The notes under the pieces are model-generated. The model did no database searches. It had not been told where the DNA came from and worked only from the letters and a program-made list of their open reading frames with translations. From positions 62,001 to 126,000 of the forward strand of contig NZ_QJRI01000167.1 of the NCBI RefSeq assembly GCF_003254565.1: a stretch of 64,000 nucleotides of DNA, written 5' to 3'. Positions 25,450-34,952 of this stretch are shown here, one piece after another (the stretch's first letter is position 1; each line of letters opens with the position of its first letter). This DNA is from Flavobacterium nitrogenifigens. GTDB taxonomy: Bacteria; Bacteroidota; Bacteroidia; Flavobacteriales; Flavobacteriaceae. The position numbers were made by a program, and so were the translations under genes.

Positions 25450-25872
25450 TTAGCTTTTTACTGGATCTGGTAAAACAGTACCTTTAATAGTAAGGATTTT
25501 TGTTGGTTGTCCTTCTGCATTAGAAGTAACAGTTACAGTTTTTGTAAAAGCACCAACTCTGTCAGTAGCATATTTTACGCCAATAATACCTTTAGCTCCT
25601 GGAGCGATTGGTTCTTTTGGAGTAGTTGGAACAGTACATCCGCAAGATCCTTGAGTGTTTGTAATGATTAATGGTTTAGTTCCATTGTTAACAAAAACAA
25701 ACTCGCGTTTTCCATCAGCATTGTGAGCGATAGTTCCGTAGTCAATAGTTTCAGTTTCGAAAAGCATTCCTGCTCCTTCAACTTTAGCAGCTTTAGCTTT
25801 TTTAGTTGTTTGTGCATTTGTAGCCGTGATACCAGCAACAGCCAACATAGCGAATAAAATTATTTTTTTCAT
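25450..25872 (-). CDS. DUF1573 domain-containing secreted protein
   Basis: 140 residues. A signal peptide (~1-20, MKKIILFAMLAVAGITATNA) is followed by one DUF1573 (ASPM/SPD-2/Hydin-like) Ig-fold domain with hallmark FETETIDYGTIAHNADGKR, NTQGSCGCTVPTTPKEPI and GVKYATDRVGAFTKTVTV. Such small proteins are abundant in Bacteroidota periplasms; function unknown. On the minus strand a TAGCTTTG -7 box (25901-25908) lies 28 nt upstream of the ATG. Confidence 0.9.
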   Translation of the reverse strand: MKKIILFAMLAVAGITATNAQTTKKAKAAKVEGAGMLFETETIDYGTIAHNADGKREFVFVNNGTKPLIITNTQGSCGCTVPTTPKEPIAPGAKGIIGVKYATDRVGAFTKTVTVTSNAEGQPTKILTIKGTVLPDPVKS

Positions 25873-26030
25873 CTTTAAGGGTCTTTTTTTAAATGATAAA
25901 CAAAGCTATATAAAAAACTTAAATCAGTAACTAAAAATATCTTAAAATATTTTAATTTTTGAAGCTTTCGATATGCGACCAAAAAATCATAAATTCGCTG
26001 TCTTAATTTTTTCATTTAAAATATAATAAT

Positions 26031-28637
26031 TTGGCAGCTAAAGAGAAAGTGGTGAAAGAAACACCTTTAATGAAACAGTACAACGAGATCAAGGCTAAAT
26101 ATCCTGATGCATGTCTGCTTTTCAGAGTAGGAGATTTTTATGAAACCTTTGGAGAAGACGCCATTCGAGCTTCTAAAATTTTAGGAATAACCTTAACTAA
26201 AAGAGGAGCGGGGTCTGATACCGAAACAGCATTGGCTGGGTTTCCGCATCATTCTGTAAATACTTATTTGCCAAAATTGGTAAAAGCTGGACTTCGTGTA
26301 GCGATCTGCGATCAGCTGGAAGATCCAAAAATGACTAAAACTATCGTAAAAAGAGGTGTAACGGAGCTTGTAACTCCAGGGGTTTCTTTAAATGATGAGG
26401 TTTTACAGTCAAAATCGAACAACTTCTTGGCATCCGTTTATTTTGCTAATAAAAATATCGGAATTTCATTTTTAGATGTTTCGACAGGAGAGTTTTTGAC
26501 TGCTCAAGGAAATGCAGAATATATTGATAAATTGCTGCAGAATTTTAATCCAAGCGAGGTTTTGGTTCCAAAGAATAATAAGAATGATTTCAAAACTGCT
26601 TTTGGAGAAGATTTTCATAGTTTTTACTTAGAAGATTGGATTTATAAAGAAGATTATGCTTTAGAAACCTTAACAAAGCATTTCCAGACTAATTCGCTAA
26701 AAGGATTTGGTGTTGAGGAATTAAAAGAAGGAATTATTGCTTCTGGAGCGATTTTATACTACTTGTCAGAAACACAGCATAATCGTGTGCAGCATATTAC
26801 AGCGATTCAGCGTATTGCAGAAGATGCTTACGTTTGGATGGATCGCTTTACGATTAGAAACTTAGAATTATATCATAGTTATAATCCAAATGCAGTTACG
26901 CTTTTGGATGTTATCGATAAAACGCTTTCTCCAATGGGAGGACGTTTATTGAAGCGTTGGCTGGCTTTGCCATTGAAAGATGCGAACAAGGTAAAAAGCA
27001 GACATGAGGTTGTGGCTTATTTGAAATCTAATCCTGAAATTCTGCACAGTATTCAATATCAAATCAAGCAGATTTCAGATTTAGAACGTTTAATTTCTAA
27101 AATTGCTGCGGGGAAAGTTTCTCCTCGTGAAATCGTGTATTTAAAGGAATCTTTGGATGCCATTATTCCAATTAAAACTCTTGCGTTAGAAAGTCCGCAA
27201 GAAGCGGTAAAAGTTATTGGAGACAGTTTGCATGCTTGCGATTTGCTTCGTGAAAAAATTAAAACTACACTAAATCAAGATGCTCCAGTTGCCATTTCAA
27301 AAGGAAATGCTATTGCGAGCGGAATAAATGAGGAACTGGACGAACTTCGTGCGATTTCAACTTCAGGAAAAGAATTTTTAGAAGGAATCGAAAAACGTGA
27401 ATCTGAAAGAACTGGAATTTCGTCATTGAAAATTTCTTTTAATAATGTTTTCGGATATTATATCGAAGTTAGAAACACGCACAAAGATAAAGTACCAGAA
27501 GAGTGGATTCGTAAGCAGACCTTGGTAAACGCAGAGCGTTATATTACCGAAGAATTAAAAGAATACGAAACTAAAATCTTAGGCGCTGAAGAGAAAATAT
27601 ATAAAATAGAAAGCGAGCTTTTTGAGCAATTGGTGGCGTGGATTTCGACATACATCAAACCAGTTCAGATGAACGCGTATTTGGTTGCGCAATTGGACTG
27701 TTTATGTTCGTTTACGCAAATGGCTGTCGAAAATCAATATGTGCAGCCTGAAATCGATGAGACTTTCGAATTAGACATCAAAAACGGAAGACACCCTGTA
27801 ATTGAAAAACAATTGCCAGTCGGAACGCCGTATATCGCCAATGATGTTTTCTTAGATAGAGAAACGCAGCAGATTATTATGATTACTGGGCCAAACATGT
27901 CGGGTAAGTCGGCGATTTTAAGACAAACGGCTCTAATTGTGCTTTTGGCTCAAATGGGAAGTTTTGTTCCTGCTGATAGTGTTAGAATGGGAATTGTCGA
28001 TAAGATTTTTACCAGAGTTGGAGCTTCAGATAATATTTCGATGGGAGAATCTACTTTTATGGTAGAAATGAACGAAACAGCTTCTATTTTGAATAACTTA
28101 TCAGATAGAAGTTTGGTATTGTTAGATGAGATTGGAAGAGGGACAAGTACTTATGACGGAATCTCTATCGCTTGGGCAATTGCTGAATTTTTGCACGAAC
28201 ATCCAGGCAGAGCAAAAACGCTTTTTGCAACACATTATCATGAACTGAATGAAATGACGGAATCGATGCCGAGAATCCAGAATTTCAATGTGGCGGTAAA
28301 AGAGTTAAAAGATACCGTTCTTTTTGTTAGAAAGCTGGTAAAAGGAGGAAGCGCGCATAGTTTTGGAATTCACGTGGCAAAAATGGCCGGAATGCCTCAA
28401 TTGGTTATTTCAAAAGCGCAGAAACTTTTAAAGAAATTAGAAAAGAATCATTCGAGTGATGCTTTAAACGGAATAAAATCGGCAAATGAAGAAATGCAGA
28501 TGAGTTTCTTTAATCTGGATGATCCTTTGTTGGAAGAGATAAAAGAAGAAATTTTGAATCTCGATATTAATGCAATTACACCAGTAGAAGCATTGATGAA
28601 ACTGAATGAGATCAAAAGAATGCTGGTTAAAAAATAA
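26031..28637 (+). CDS. mutS: DNA mismatch repair protein MutS
   Basis: 868 residues with all MutS parts. The mismatch-binding domain has the Phe-X-Glu motif in [12 protein letters not shown] near residue 36; connector, core and clamp domains follow. The ATPase has Walker [21 protein letters not shown], Walker [14 protein letters not shown] and THYHELNE. I use the TTG at 26031 as start (Leu codon read as Met, then AAKEKVV), because no ATG precedes the conserved [10 protein letters not shown] and the next Met would trim it. Monocistronic, followed by tRNA genes. Confidence 0.95.
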   Translation: MAAKEKVVKETPLMKQYNEIKAKYPDACLLFRVGDFYETFGEDAIRASKILGITLTKRGAGSDTETALAGFPHHSVNTYLPKLVKAGLRVAICDQLEDPKMTKTIVKRGVTELVTPGVSLNDEVLQSKSNNFLASVYFANKNIGISFLDVSTGEFLTAQGNAEYIDKLLQNFNPSEVLVPKNNKNDFKTAFGEDFHSFYLEDWIYKEDYALETLTKHFQTNSLKGFGVEELKEGIIASGAILYYLSETQHNRVQHITAIQRIAEDAYVWMDRFTIRNLELYHSYNPNAVTLLDVIDKTLSPMGGRLLKRWLALPLKDANKVKSRHEVVAYLKSNPEILHSIQYQIKQISDLERLISKIAAGKVSPREIVYLKESLDAIIPIKTLALESPQEAVKVIGDSLHACDLLREKIKTTLNQDAPVAISKGNAIASGINEELDELRAISTSGKEFLEGIEKRESERTGISSLKISFNNVFGYYIEVRNTHKDKVPEEWIRKQTLVNAERYITEELKEYETKILGAEEKIYKIESELFEQLVAWISTYIKPVQMNAYLVAQLDCLCSFTQMAVENQYVQPEIDETFELDIKNGRHPVIEKQLPVGTPYIANDVFLDRETQQIIMITGPNMSGKSAILRQTALIVLLAQMGSFVPADSVRMGIVDKIFTRVGASDNISMGESTFMVEMNETASILNNLSDRSLVLLDEIGRGTSTYDGISIAWAIAEFLHEHPGRAKTLFATHYHELNEMTESMPRIQNFNVAVKELKDTVLFVRKLVKGGSAHSFGIHVAKMAGMPQLVISKAQKLLKKLEKNHSSDALNGIKSANEEMQMSFFNLDDPLLEEIKEEILNLDINAITPVEALMKLNEIKRMLVKK

Positions 28638-28715
28638 AATTCAAAAATTTTTCAAATTTAAACTTTAGGTTATCAGAAAGTTATAAAATAAGTCGATTTT
28701 TTTTTGAAAAAACAC

Positions 28716-28745
28716 TTGTGTAATTGAATAAATGTCCTAAATTTG
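28716..28745 (+). promoter_or_regulatory. Promoter of the tRNA-Gly/tRNA-Leu operon
   Basis: TTG (28716-28718), a 19-nt spacer and TAAATTTG (28738-28745) match the ideal Bacteroidota promoter. It lies 55 nt upstream of the first tRNA. Confidence 0.85.
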
Positions 28746-28800
28746 CACTCGCAATACGAAACAAATCAAGTGTTGCGGTTCTTAAACAGAATTTGAAAAT

Positions 28801-28873
28801 GCGAAAATAGCTCAGTTGGTAGAGCGCGACCTTGCCAAGGTCGAGGTCGCGGGTTCGAGCCCCGTTTTTCGCT
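28801..28873 (+). tRNA. tRNA-Gly (anticodon GCC)
   Basis: A 73-nt cloverleaf: acceptor arms GCGAAAA/TTTTCGC with discriminator T; D arm GCTC/GAGC; anticodon stem CGACC/GGTCG with loop TTGCCAA (anticodon GCC at 28834-28836); T arm GCGGG/CCCGT with loop TTCGAGC. The 3' CCA is not encoded. Confidence 0.97.
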
Positions 28874-28888
28874 CTAAGACCATACAAT

Positions 28889-28974
28889 GCTCGGATGGTG
28901 AAATTGGTAGACACGCTGGACTTAAAATCCAGTGAACAGCAATGTTCGTGCGGGTTCAAGTCCCGCTCTGAGTA
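28889..28974 (+). tRNA. tRNA-Leu (anticodon TAA)
   Basis: An 86-nt class II tRNA. Acceptor arms GCTCGGA/TCTGAGT (with G-U pairs) and discriminator A; anticodon stem CTGGA/TCCAG with loop CTTAAAA (anticodon TAA); a long variable arm with AACA...TGTT stem; T arm GCGGG/CCCGC. It is 15 bp after tRNA-Gly and clearly in the same transcript. CCA is not encoded. Confidence 0.96.
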
Positions 28975-28976
28975 CT

Positions 28977-29004
28977 AAAGCCTCTTCTTTTGAAGAGGCT
29001 TTTT
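28977..29004 (+). terminator. Terminator of the tRNA operon
   Basis: AAAGCCTCTTC pairs with GAAGAGGCTTT around TTTT, followed by a T run, directly after tRNA-Leu. Confidence 0.92.
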
Positions 29005-29109
29005 TTATTTGCAGACTTGCAGGTAATAAATTTACGCAGTAAATTTATTAGAATCTCAGAATCTCAGAATCTCAGAAAAAATCAACAATCTAAAATCTAA
29101 AATTTATAA

Positions 29110-29493
29110 ATGGGTGCTTTTGTAATTAGCAAGCGATTTAATGATGAATATAAGTTTACGTTTACTTCTCGAAAGGGGAAAGTGATTTTTACAAGTTTGA
29201 GTTATGAATTGAGGTTTGAGTGTGAAGAGGATATTGAGAAGTTTAAAGCGAATATCGATCTTGCGAAATTTTTGAAATTTAAAGGCTCAGGCGGGAAGTA
29301 TTTTTTTAAATTGATGTTGGGTGAAGTTCATTTTGCTACAAGTCGAAAATACAGCACGGAATTGCTTTTGCAGAAAGGGATAAAAGAAATTGTAACTTAT
29401 TCTTCTAGATCGGAAATTTTGGATTTTTCTTCTAGTGAGTCGATTTTTGGTGATGAGGGATCTGAGGAAGAATTGGAAGAGGTGGCTGAATAG
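29110..29493 (+). CDS. DUF1508 (YegP-like) protein
   Basis: 127 residues made of two related beta-rich halves, each like the YegP/DUF1508 unit (FTFTSRKGKVIFTSLSY and YFFKLMLGEVHFATSRKY). The C-terminus is acidic (GDEGSEEELEEVAE). Small cytoplasmic protein of unknown function. It has no clear promoter other than the region beyond the tRNA terminator and is followed by its own terminator. Confidence 0.75.
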   Translation: MGAFVISKRFNDEYKFTFTSRKGKVIFTSLSYELRFECEEDIEKFKANIDLAKFLKFKGSGGKYFFKLMLGEVHFATSRKYSTELLLQKGIKEIVTYSSRSEILDFSSSESIFGDEGSEEELEEVAE

Positions 29494-29514
29494 AGAAAAA
29501 ATATGGATAACAAT

Positions 29515-29552
29515 AAAAAAAAAGCGTTCGCAATTGCGAACGCTTTTTTTTT
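29515..29552. terminator. Perfect palindromic terminator after DUF1508
   Basis: GCGTTCGC-AATT-GCGAACGC flanked by A and T runs forms a perfect stem usable from both directions. Confidence 0.92.
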
Positions 29553-29586
29553 ATTGTTGAAGTGGATTAAAGGAAAAATTAATCAC

Positions 29587-29618
29587 AAAAAAAACCATCT
29601 AAAAAGATGGTTTTAAAA
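29587..29618 (-). terminator. Terminator of the heptad-repeat lipoprotein gene
   Basis: AAAACCATCT pairs with AGATGGTTTT around a 4-nt loop, with a T run on the minus strand. A further small hairpin, TTAGAAC/GTTCTAA, lies between it and the stop codon. Confidence 0.85.
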
Positions 29619-29639
29619 TCGTTAGAACTTAGGTTCTAA

Positions 29640-29855
29640 TTATTTTTTTACTTCTTCTACTTTAGCAGCAGCAGAATCAACTTTAGCAGCAGCAGAATCA
29701 ACAGTTGCAGCAGCAGAATCAACAACAGCAGCAGCTGAATCAACAGCAACAGCAGTAGAATCTACAGCAGGAGCTTCAGCAGCAGCGTCAGCTTTTTTAC
29801 AAGATACAACAGTTAATACAGCAACAACAGCTAAACTTAAAAATACTTTTTTCAT
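29640..29855 (-). CDS. Small lipoprotein with five VDSAAAx heptad repeats
   Basis: 71 residues. The signal peptide ends in lipobox TVVSC (lipidated C19). After a short Ala/Glu linker come five consecutive heptads at residues 31-65 (VDSTAVA, VDSAAAV, VDSAAAT, VDSAAAK, VDSAAAK), then VEEVKK. The strict 7-residue period with Val and Ala at repeating positions predicts an alanine-rich helix or coiled coil, resembling Braun's lipoprotein in style but not in sequence. DNA repeats follow the protein repeats. A TATCTTTG -7 box lies at 29893-29900 on the minus strand. Confidence 0.85.
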   Translation of the reverse strand: MKKVFLSLAVVAVLTVVSCKKADAAAEAPAVDSTAVAVDSAAAVVDSAAATVDSAAAKVDSAAAKVEEVKK

Positions 29856-30172
29856 CTTACTTTATTATAAAAGGTTAATTATTAATTCGTGGCAAAGATA
29901 TAAATTTTTTAATATGTAAAATATTTTTTCACTTTTTTTTTAAAATATTTTCCTTGCTCACGTTTATCTTATTTATCAAAGAATATGCCAAAATTATAAA
30001 TTTTTCTTAAATTATCTAATTTCTAGTCTAAATATTTTTTTATTGAATAATCTCTATGAAAATCAGTTGTTTAGTTTTTCGGATTTAGAGTTTATTCTGT
30101 TTTTTAAGAGTATTTAGATGAATGCTTTTTTTCTTATTTCTTCAAATTTAACACTTTTATCAGGTCAAAAGG
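29856..30172. other. AT-rich gap without a gene
   Basis: This 317-bp region contains the lipoprotein -7 box (29893-29900) and long A/T runs. I see no ORF, RNA fold or repeat that I can defend in the remainder, nor a clear terminator for the KDO-transferase gene that ends at 30173. Confidence 0.5.
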
Positions 30173-31402
30173 TTATGAGATGAGTTTCATGATTGTTTCA
30201 GTAGCTCCTTTATTGTCTTGAATAAACGATTTGCAGATTTTGCTTTTTTCTTCTAGAAAGTTTTTGTCATTCAATAATTGGTCAAAAACGGCCTTAAGTT
30301 CTGCGCTCGTTGAAATTGTTACGCAACCACCGATTTCTACTAAAGCAACAGCTTCTGCAAAACTCGAATAGTTTGGACCAATTACAATTGGAATTCCAAA
30401 AGTAGCAGGTTCTAATATGTTGTGTATTCCAGGATTTCCGAATCCGCCACCGACATACGCTATGGTTCCGTAACTATAAATCTTAGTAAGAATTCCAATC
30501 GTATCAATTATAAAGACATTATAGGTTGATAGGTCTTTGTTTTCTTTTTCGGAAAATAAAATGGTTGGTTTTGTAATTTTTGATAGAAGATCTGAGATTT
30601 GATCTTGCTTAATATTGTGCGGAGCAATGATAAATTTTACATAATCGGGTGCTTGATTAATGTATTCAGCAATTAGAATTTCATCTTTTGGCCACGAACT
30701 TCCAATAACTATCGTTGGCTGGTTGTTTTTGAAATTTCCCACATAATCCAATCGGTTGTCTCTTTCTAAAATAGCATTTACACGATCAAAACGAGTATCG
30801 CCAGAAACAATTACATTATTGAAGCCAAGACTTTCTACCTTTTGTTTTGATTTTTCGTTTTGAACAAAGAAATAAGTAAAAGCATTTAGTGCTTTTCTGT
30901 AGAAACCGCCATACCATTTAAAAAACATCTGATTGTCTCTGAAAATCCCAGAAATTAAATAAGTTGGCGTTTTGCTTTTTTCTAGTTCCTTTAAATAGTT
31001 TAGCCAAAATTCATATTTAATGAAGAATGCAAGTTCAGGATGAACTAGTTTTAAAAAATTTTTAGCGTTGCTTTTAGAGTCAAGCGGTAAATAAATTGTT
31101 ACATCGGCAACTGTGTTATTTTTACGCACTTCGTATCCAGATGGTGAAAAAAAGGTTACAACAATTTTATGGGAAGGGTATTTTTCTTTGATTTTTTCAA
31201 TTACAGGAAGTCCTTGTTCGTACTCGCCTAGAGAGGCAGAATGAAACCAAATAGTTTTATCTTCTGCTTTAATCTTTTCTTCTAATGTTGAAAATACATT
31301 TTTTCGCCCTTCAACAAAAAGCTTAATTTTCGGACTAAATAGCGCTATGATTTTTAAGAAAAATCCTGCTATGTAAATGGTTAGATTGTATAAAAAAAGC
31401 AT
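30173..31402 (-). CDS. waaA: 3-deoxy-D-manno-octulosonic acid (KDO) transferase
   Basis: 409 residues. An N-terminal membrane-associated helix (~1-22) precedes a GT-B glycosyltransferase of the WaaA/KdtA family. Family-typical segments are IWFHSASLGEYEQGLPVIE, YEFWLNYL, ASSWP-like VIGSSWPKDE, the HN in IIAPHNIKQD, and YVGGGFGNPGIHNILEPATFG-like donor-binding region near 315. It adds KDO to lipid A precursor at the inner membrane. Divergent from the sugar aminotransferase/galE pair. Confidence 0.92.
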   Translation of the reverse strand: MLFLYNLTIYIAGFFLKIIALFSPKIKLFVEGRKNVFSTLEEKIKAEDKTIWFHSASLGEYEQGLPVIEKIKEKYPSHKIVVTFFSPSGYEVRKNNTVADVTIYLPLDSKSNAKNFLKLVHPELAFFIKYEFWLNYLKELEKSKTPTYLISGIFRDNQMFFKWYGGFYRKALNAFTYFFVQNEKSKQKVESLGFNNVIVSGDTRFDRVNAILERDNRLDYVGNFKNNQPTIVIGSSWPKDEILIAEYINQAPDYVKFIIAPHNIKQDQISDLLSKITKPTILFSEKENKDLSTYNVFIIDTIGILTKIYSYGTIAYVGGGFGNPGIHNILEPATFGIPIVIGPNYSSFAEAVALVEIGGCVTISTSAELKAVFDQLLNDKNFLEEKSKICKSFIQDNKGATETIMKLIS

Positions 31403-31537
31403 GTAATTTTTTTTGCAGCTAAATTACATTTCTTTCGACTATTTTCATTGGTTTGAAGCTATTAATAACTATTTTTGTTCCTCCTTTTAGAGATTTCTGT
31501 TAAAAATAGAGTCTTTAATTTTTAAATATTATTCGAA

Positions 31538-32671
31538 ATGAAAAAAATACAAATGGTTGACTTAAAAAGTCAATACGAGAAAATAAAATCTACTGTAGAT
31601 GCTTCAATTCAAGAAGTTTTAGACACAAATACTTACATCAACGGGCCTTTAGTTCATCAGTTTCAAAAAAATCTTGAAGACTATTTAGGAGCAAAACATG
31701 TTATTCCGTGTGCGAATGGTACAGATGCGTTGCAGATTGCCATGATGGGATTAGATTTGAAACCAGGTGATGAGGTAATTACTGCCGATTTTACTTTCGC
31801 GGCAACTGTTGAGGTTATTGCTTTACTACAATTAACTCCAGTTTTGGTTGATGTAGATTTGCACAATATGAACATCGATATTGATGCGGTTAAAAAAGCA
31901 ATAACACCAAAAACAAAAGCGATTGTTCCAGTTCATTTATTTGGACGTGCGGCGAACATGGACGCGATTATGGAAATTGCAGCAGAACACAATTTATATG
32001 TAATTGAAGATAATGCACAAGCAATTGGAGCAGATTATATTTCGAAATCTGGATCAAAAGTGAAAGTAGGGACAATTGGTCACGTTGCGGCAACTTCATT
32101 CTTCCCTTCTAAAAACTTAGGCTGTTATGGAGACGGAGGAGCAATTTTTACAAATGACGATAAATTGGCGCACATCATCCGCGGAATAGTAAATCACGGA
32201 ATGTATGAGCGTTACCACCACGATGTTGTAGGTGTAAATTCCCGTTTAGATAGTATTCAGGCTGGAGTTTTAAATGCAAAATTGCCTTTGTTGGATGAAT
32301 ATAATAAAGCACGTCGTTTGGCGGCAACTAAATATAATGCAGCTTTCGCAGGAAATGCAAAAATCATTACTCCTGATTTTGATGCAAACGAAAATGATCA
32401 CGTTTTTCACCAATATGTATTAAGAATTTTAGATGCTGATAGAAATGCTTTAATGCAGCATTTGTTAGATAAAGGAATTCCTTGTGCAATTTATTATCCA
32501 ATTCCGCTTCACTCTCAAAAAGCATATTTGGATCCTCGTTACAAAGAAGAGCAGTTTCCTGTTACGAATCAATTAGTGCAAGAAGTAATTGCTTTGCCAA
32601 TGCATACTGAGCTTGACGACGAACAAATTAAATTTATTACCGATTCTGTTTTAGAATTTCTAAATAAATAA
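31538..32671 (+). CDS. DegT/DnrJ/EryC1/StrS family sugar aminotransferase
   Basis: 377 residues, full-length PLP-dependent sugar aminotransferase. The PLP pocket residues occur in CANGTDALQIAMM and VIEDNAQAIGA, and the Schiff-base Lys is in SFFPSKNLGCYGDGGA. The C-terminal substrate region has IYYPIPLHSQKAY. Closest in style to WbpE/WlbC-type enzymes of UDP-sugar amination in surface polysaccharide synthesis; the exact sugar is not determinable. galE follows 36 bp later, so they are likely cotranscribed. Confidence 0.9.
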   Translation: MKKIQMVDLKSQYEKIKSTVDASIQEVLDTNTYINGPLVHQFQKNLEDYLGAKHVIPCANGTDALQIAMMGLDLKPGDEVITADFTFAATVEVIALLQLTPVLVDVDLHNMNIDIDAVKKAITPKTKAIVPVHLFGRAANMDAIMEIAAEHNLYVIEDNAQAIGADYISKSGSKVKVGTIGHVAATSFFPSKNLGCYGDGGAIFTNDDKLAHIIRGIVNHGMYERYHHDVVGVNSRLDSIQAGVLNAKLPLLDEYNKARRLAATKYNAAFAGNAKIITPDFDANENDHVFHQYVLRILDADRNALMQHLLDKGIPCAIYYPIPLHSQKAYLDPRYKEEQFPVTNQLVQEVIALPMHTELDDEQIKFITDSVLEFLNK

Positions 32672-32707
32672 TTAAAAGCCAAAATAACCACAAAACAACC
32701 AAATAAA

Positions 32708-33724
32708 ATGAAAGTATTAGTAACAGGAGGATTAGGGTTTATTGGTTCTCACACCGTAGTCGAATTACAAAATGAAGGCTTCGAAGTTGTGATAATTGAT
32801 AATCTTTCAAACTCTTCAGAAGATGTTTTAAAAGGGATAACAGCCATTACAGGAAAAACACCTTTATTCGAAAAAATTGATTTAAGAGAGAAAAGTGCCG
32901 TTCGGGATTTTTTTAAAAAACATAATGATGTTACTGGTGTCATTCATTTTGCCGCTTCAAAAGCGGTTGGTGAAAGTGTTGAACAGCCTTTGCTGTATTA
33001 TGAAAACAACATTAGCAGTTTGGTTTATCTTTTACAAGAATTACAGCAAAAACCTGAAGCAAGTTTTATTTTTAGTTCTTCTTGTACGGTTTACGGTCAA
33101 GCTGAAAAAATGCCTATTACAGAAGATGCTCCAGTGCAAACTGCAATGTCTCCTTACGGAAATACAAAACAGATCGGAGAAGAAATTATTACAGATACAG
33201 CTAAAGTTACCAACATCAGCGCTATTTTATTGCGCTACTTTAATCCAGTTGGAGCACACGAATCTGTACAGATTGGTGAATTACCATTGGGTGTTCCTCA
33301 AAATTTAGTTCCGTTTATTACACAAACAGGAGTAGGATTACGTCAGGAATTATCGGTTTTCGGAAACGATTACCCAACGCCAGACGGAACCGCAGTTCGT
33401 GATTATATTCACGTAGTGGATTTAGCAAAAGCACACGTAATTGCTTTACAGCGTTTGTTGAATAAAAAGAATTTAGCAAAAGTTGAAACATTCAATTTAG
33501 GAACAGGAAAAGGAAGTTCTGTTCTTGAAGTCATTCACAGTTTCGAAAAAGTCAGCGGTAAAAACTTGCCTTATAAGATGATGCCTCGTCGCGAAGGTGA
33601 TATTACTGAGGCTTATGCAAATACAGATAAGGCAAATAATGTCTTAGGATGGAAGGCTGAACTAAGTTTAGACGAAGCAATGGCAAGTGCTTGGAAATGG
33701 GAACAAAAAGTGAGGAATAAGTAA
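32708..33724 (+). CDS. galE: UDP-glucose 4-epimerase
   Basis: 338 residues of the extended SDR type. The NAD-binding Rossmann motif GGLGFIGSHT is at 7-16; catalytic SSSCTVYG and the YxxxK of SPYGNTKQIGEE lie at 120-160; the substrate region has RYFNPVGAHES and DGTAVRDYIHV. It interconverts UDP-glucose and UDP-galactose. It follows the sugar aminotransferase and ends with a terminator. Confidence 0.95.
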   Translation: MKVLVTGGLGFIGSHTVVELQNEGFEVVIIDNLSNSSEDVLKGITAITGKTPLFEKIDLREKSAVRDFFKKHNDVTGVIHFAASKAVGESVEQPLLYYENNISSLVYLLQELQQKPEASFIFSSSCTVYGQAEKMPITEDAPVQTAMSPYGNTKQIGEEIITDTAKVTNISAILLRYFNPVGAHESVQIGELPLGVPQNLVPFITQTGVGLRQELSVFGNDYPTPDGTAVRDYIHVVDLAKAHVIALQRLLNKKNLAKVETFNLGTGKGSSVLEVIHSFEKVSGKNLPYKMMPRREGDITEAYANTDKANNVLGWKAELSLDEAMASAWKWEQKVRNK

Positions 33725-33751
33725 TTTTTAATAAAATTATAAATTTTTAAG

Positions 33752-33788
33752 ATCCCAGATTATAGCAATATAGTTTGGGATTTTTTTT
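33752..33788 (+). terminator. Terminator after galE
   Basis: ATCCCA (33752-33757) pairs with TGGGAT (33776-33781) through an AT-rich loop, with a T run following. It ends 15 bp before the next gene's ATG. Confidence 0.7.
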
Positions 33789-33802
33789 AGCTATTAATTA
33801 TC

Positions 33803-34708
33803 ATGAAACAAAGTTTAGATTATAAATTAATATTTGCCTTAGCAGCAGTTGGAATTGTTTGGGGGACAACGTTTTTAGGAATTCGTGTTGCAGTTGAAAC
33901 TATTCCGCCTTGGTTTGTAACTTCAATTCGTCAAGGTCTTGCGGGATTCATTATGATGACCATTTTATTGTTTAAAAAAGAATTAAAATGGATTGGTTGG
34001 GGAAATTTCAAACAACAGCTTATTGCTTCGGTTTTAATGCTTGTGATTGCAAATGGTTTTACGACAATTGCAGAGCAGAATATTCCAAGCGGATTAGCAT
34101 CAGTAATAAATGCGCTCACTCCGATTCTTATTTTCTTGGGCAGTATTTTGTTTGGATTGCAAAAAATGAGCTTAAAGGGATTTATAGGTGTAATTATTGG
34201 GTTTTCGGGAGTAGTTTTTATCTTTAAAGATGGACTAGGATCTTTTCTAGATGCTAATTATAGAACAGGAATGATGTTTATGGGATTTGCAATTTTGGCT
34301 TGGGCGGCTGGAACAATTTATACCAAAACGCATGCTAATAAATCGAAAAATATAACACTCAATTTGTTTTACCAATTTACAATCGCATCTTGTATTCAGT
34401 TGGTTTTGGCTTCAATATTCTCACCAAATCCAGATTTTAACTCGTGGAGTTCAAAAAGCATTTTTGCGGCTTTGTATTTATCAATATTTGGATCTGTAAT
34501 TGCTTTCTTTTGTTATAATTATGCATTAAAACATGTTACAGCAGTTCAGGTTTCTATTTTGTCCTATATTAATACAATAATAGCTGTTTTCTTGGGCTGG
34601 TTGCTTTTGGATGAAGTAATTACGATTGATTTTATTATTGCTACAGCTTTAATTATTCTTGGGGTTTTTATTGTGAATTACAAGAAGAAAGAAAAGAAAG
34701 TCGTGTAA
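33803..34708 (+). CDS. EamA/DMT-superfamily transporter
   Basis: 301 residues with ten predicted transmembrane helices in two EamA repeats. Repeat 1 opens GIVWGTTFLGIRVAVETIPP; repeat 2 includes MGFAILAWAAGTIYTK and ends with the LLLDEVITIDFIIATALIILG pattern. A basic tail (NYKKKEKKVV) is cytoplasmic. Inner-membrane metabolite exporter or permease; substrate unknown. It is close to the toxin-antitoxin pair but the latter has its own -7 box. Confidence 0.9.
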   Translation: MKQSLDYKLIFALAAVGIVWGTTFLGIRVAVETIPPWFVTSIRQGLAGFIMMTILLFKKELKWIGWGNFKQQLIASVLMLVIANGFTTIAEQNIPSGLASVINALTPILIFLGSILFGLQKMSLKGFIGVIIGFSGVVFIFKDGLGSFLDANYRTGMMFMGFAILAWAAGTIYTKTHANKSKNITLNLFYQFTIASCIQLVLASIFSPNPDFNSWSSKSIFAALYLSIFGSVIAFFCYNYALKHVTAVQVSILSYINTIIAVFLGWLLLDEVITIDFIIATALIILGVFIVNYKKKEKKVV

Positions 34709-34729
34709 ATTTTGATTCGTTTTATTTTG

Positions 34730-34737
34730 TAAATTTG
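34730..34737 (+). promoter_or_regulatory. -7 element of the toxin-antitoxin pair
   Basis: TAAATTTG matches TAnnTTTG exactly, 23 nt before the antitoxin ATG. The nearest upstream TTG is 15 nt away, shorter than usual. Its position inside the EamA-antitoxin gap suggests separate transcription. Confidence 0.5.
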
Positions 34738-34760
34738 TAAGAATTAAAAATGTGGGAATA

Positions 34761-34952
34761 ATGAGCTTGGATAAAGAAGATAAAAAGAACAAGGTTGAAG
34801 AGCCAAGAGTAGAATACGAAGTTCAAAAACCAAGGCGACAAGGTATAGATCTCGAAACTTTTGATTTTGATGCTGAGTTTGCGAAAGGATTGACTCCTGA
34901 GCAAGCAAAAGCAGAATCTATTAGAAGAATTAGAGAATGGTGGGGGAAATAG
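34761..34952 (+). CDS. Putative antitoxin, small charged protein
   Basis: 63 residues from the ATG at 34761 (a GTG at 34752 is an alternative adding 3 residues). Very charged: an N-terminal basic/acidic stretch (DKEDKKNKVEEPRVEYEVQ) and a C-terminal helix (LTPEQAKAESIRRIREWW). No helix-turn-helix, ribbon-helix-helix or SpoVT/AbrB domain can be seen. Its stop overlaps the next gene's start by 16 bp. Antitoxin role is inferred from size, charge and coupling to a RelE/ParE-like protein. Confidence 0.65.
   Translation: MSLDKEDKKNKVEEPRVEYEVQKPRRQGIDLETFDFDAEFAKGLTPEQAKAESIRRIREWWGK

Noticed and set aside
28681-28959. 92-codon minus-strand reading frame across the tRNA genes
   Set aside because: It is the reverse of two intact tRNA genes and their promoter.
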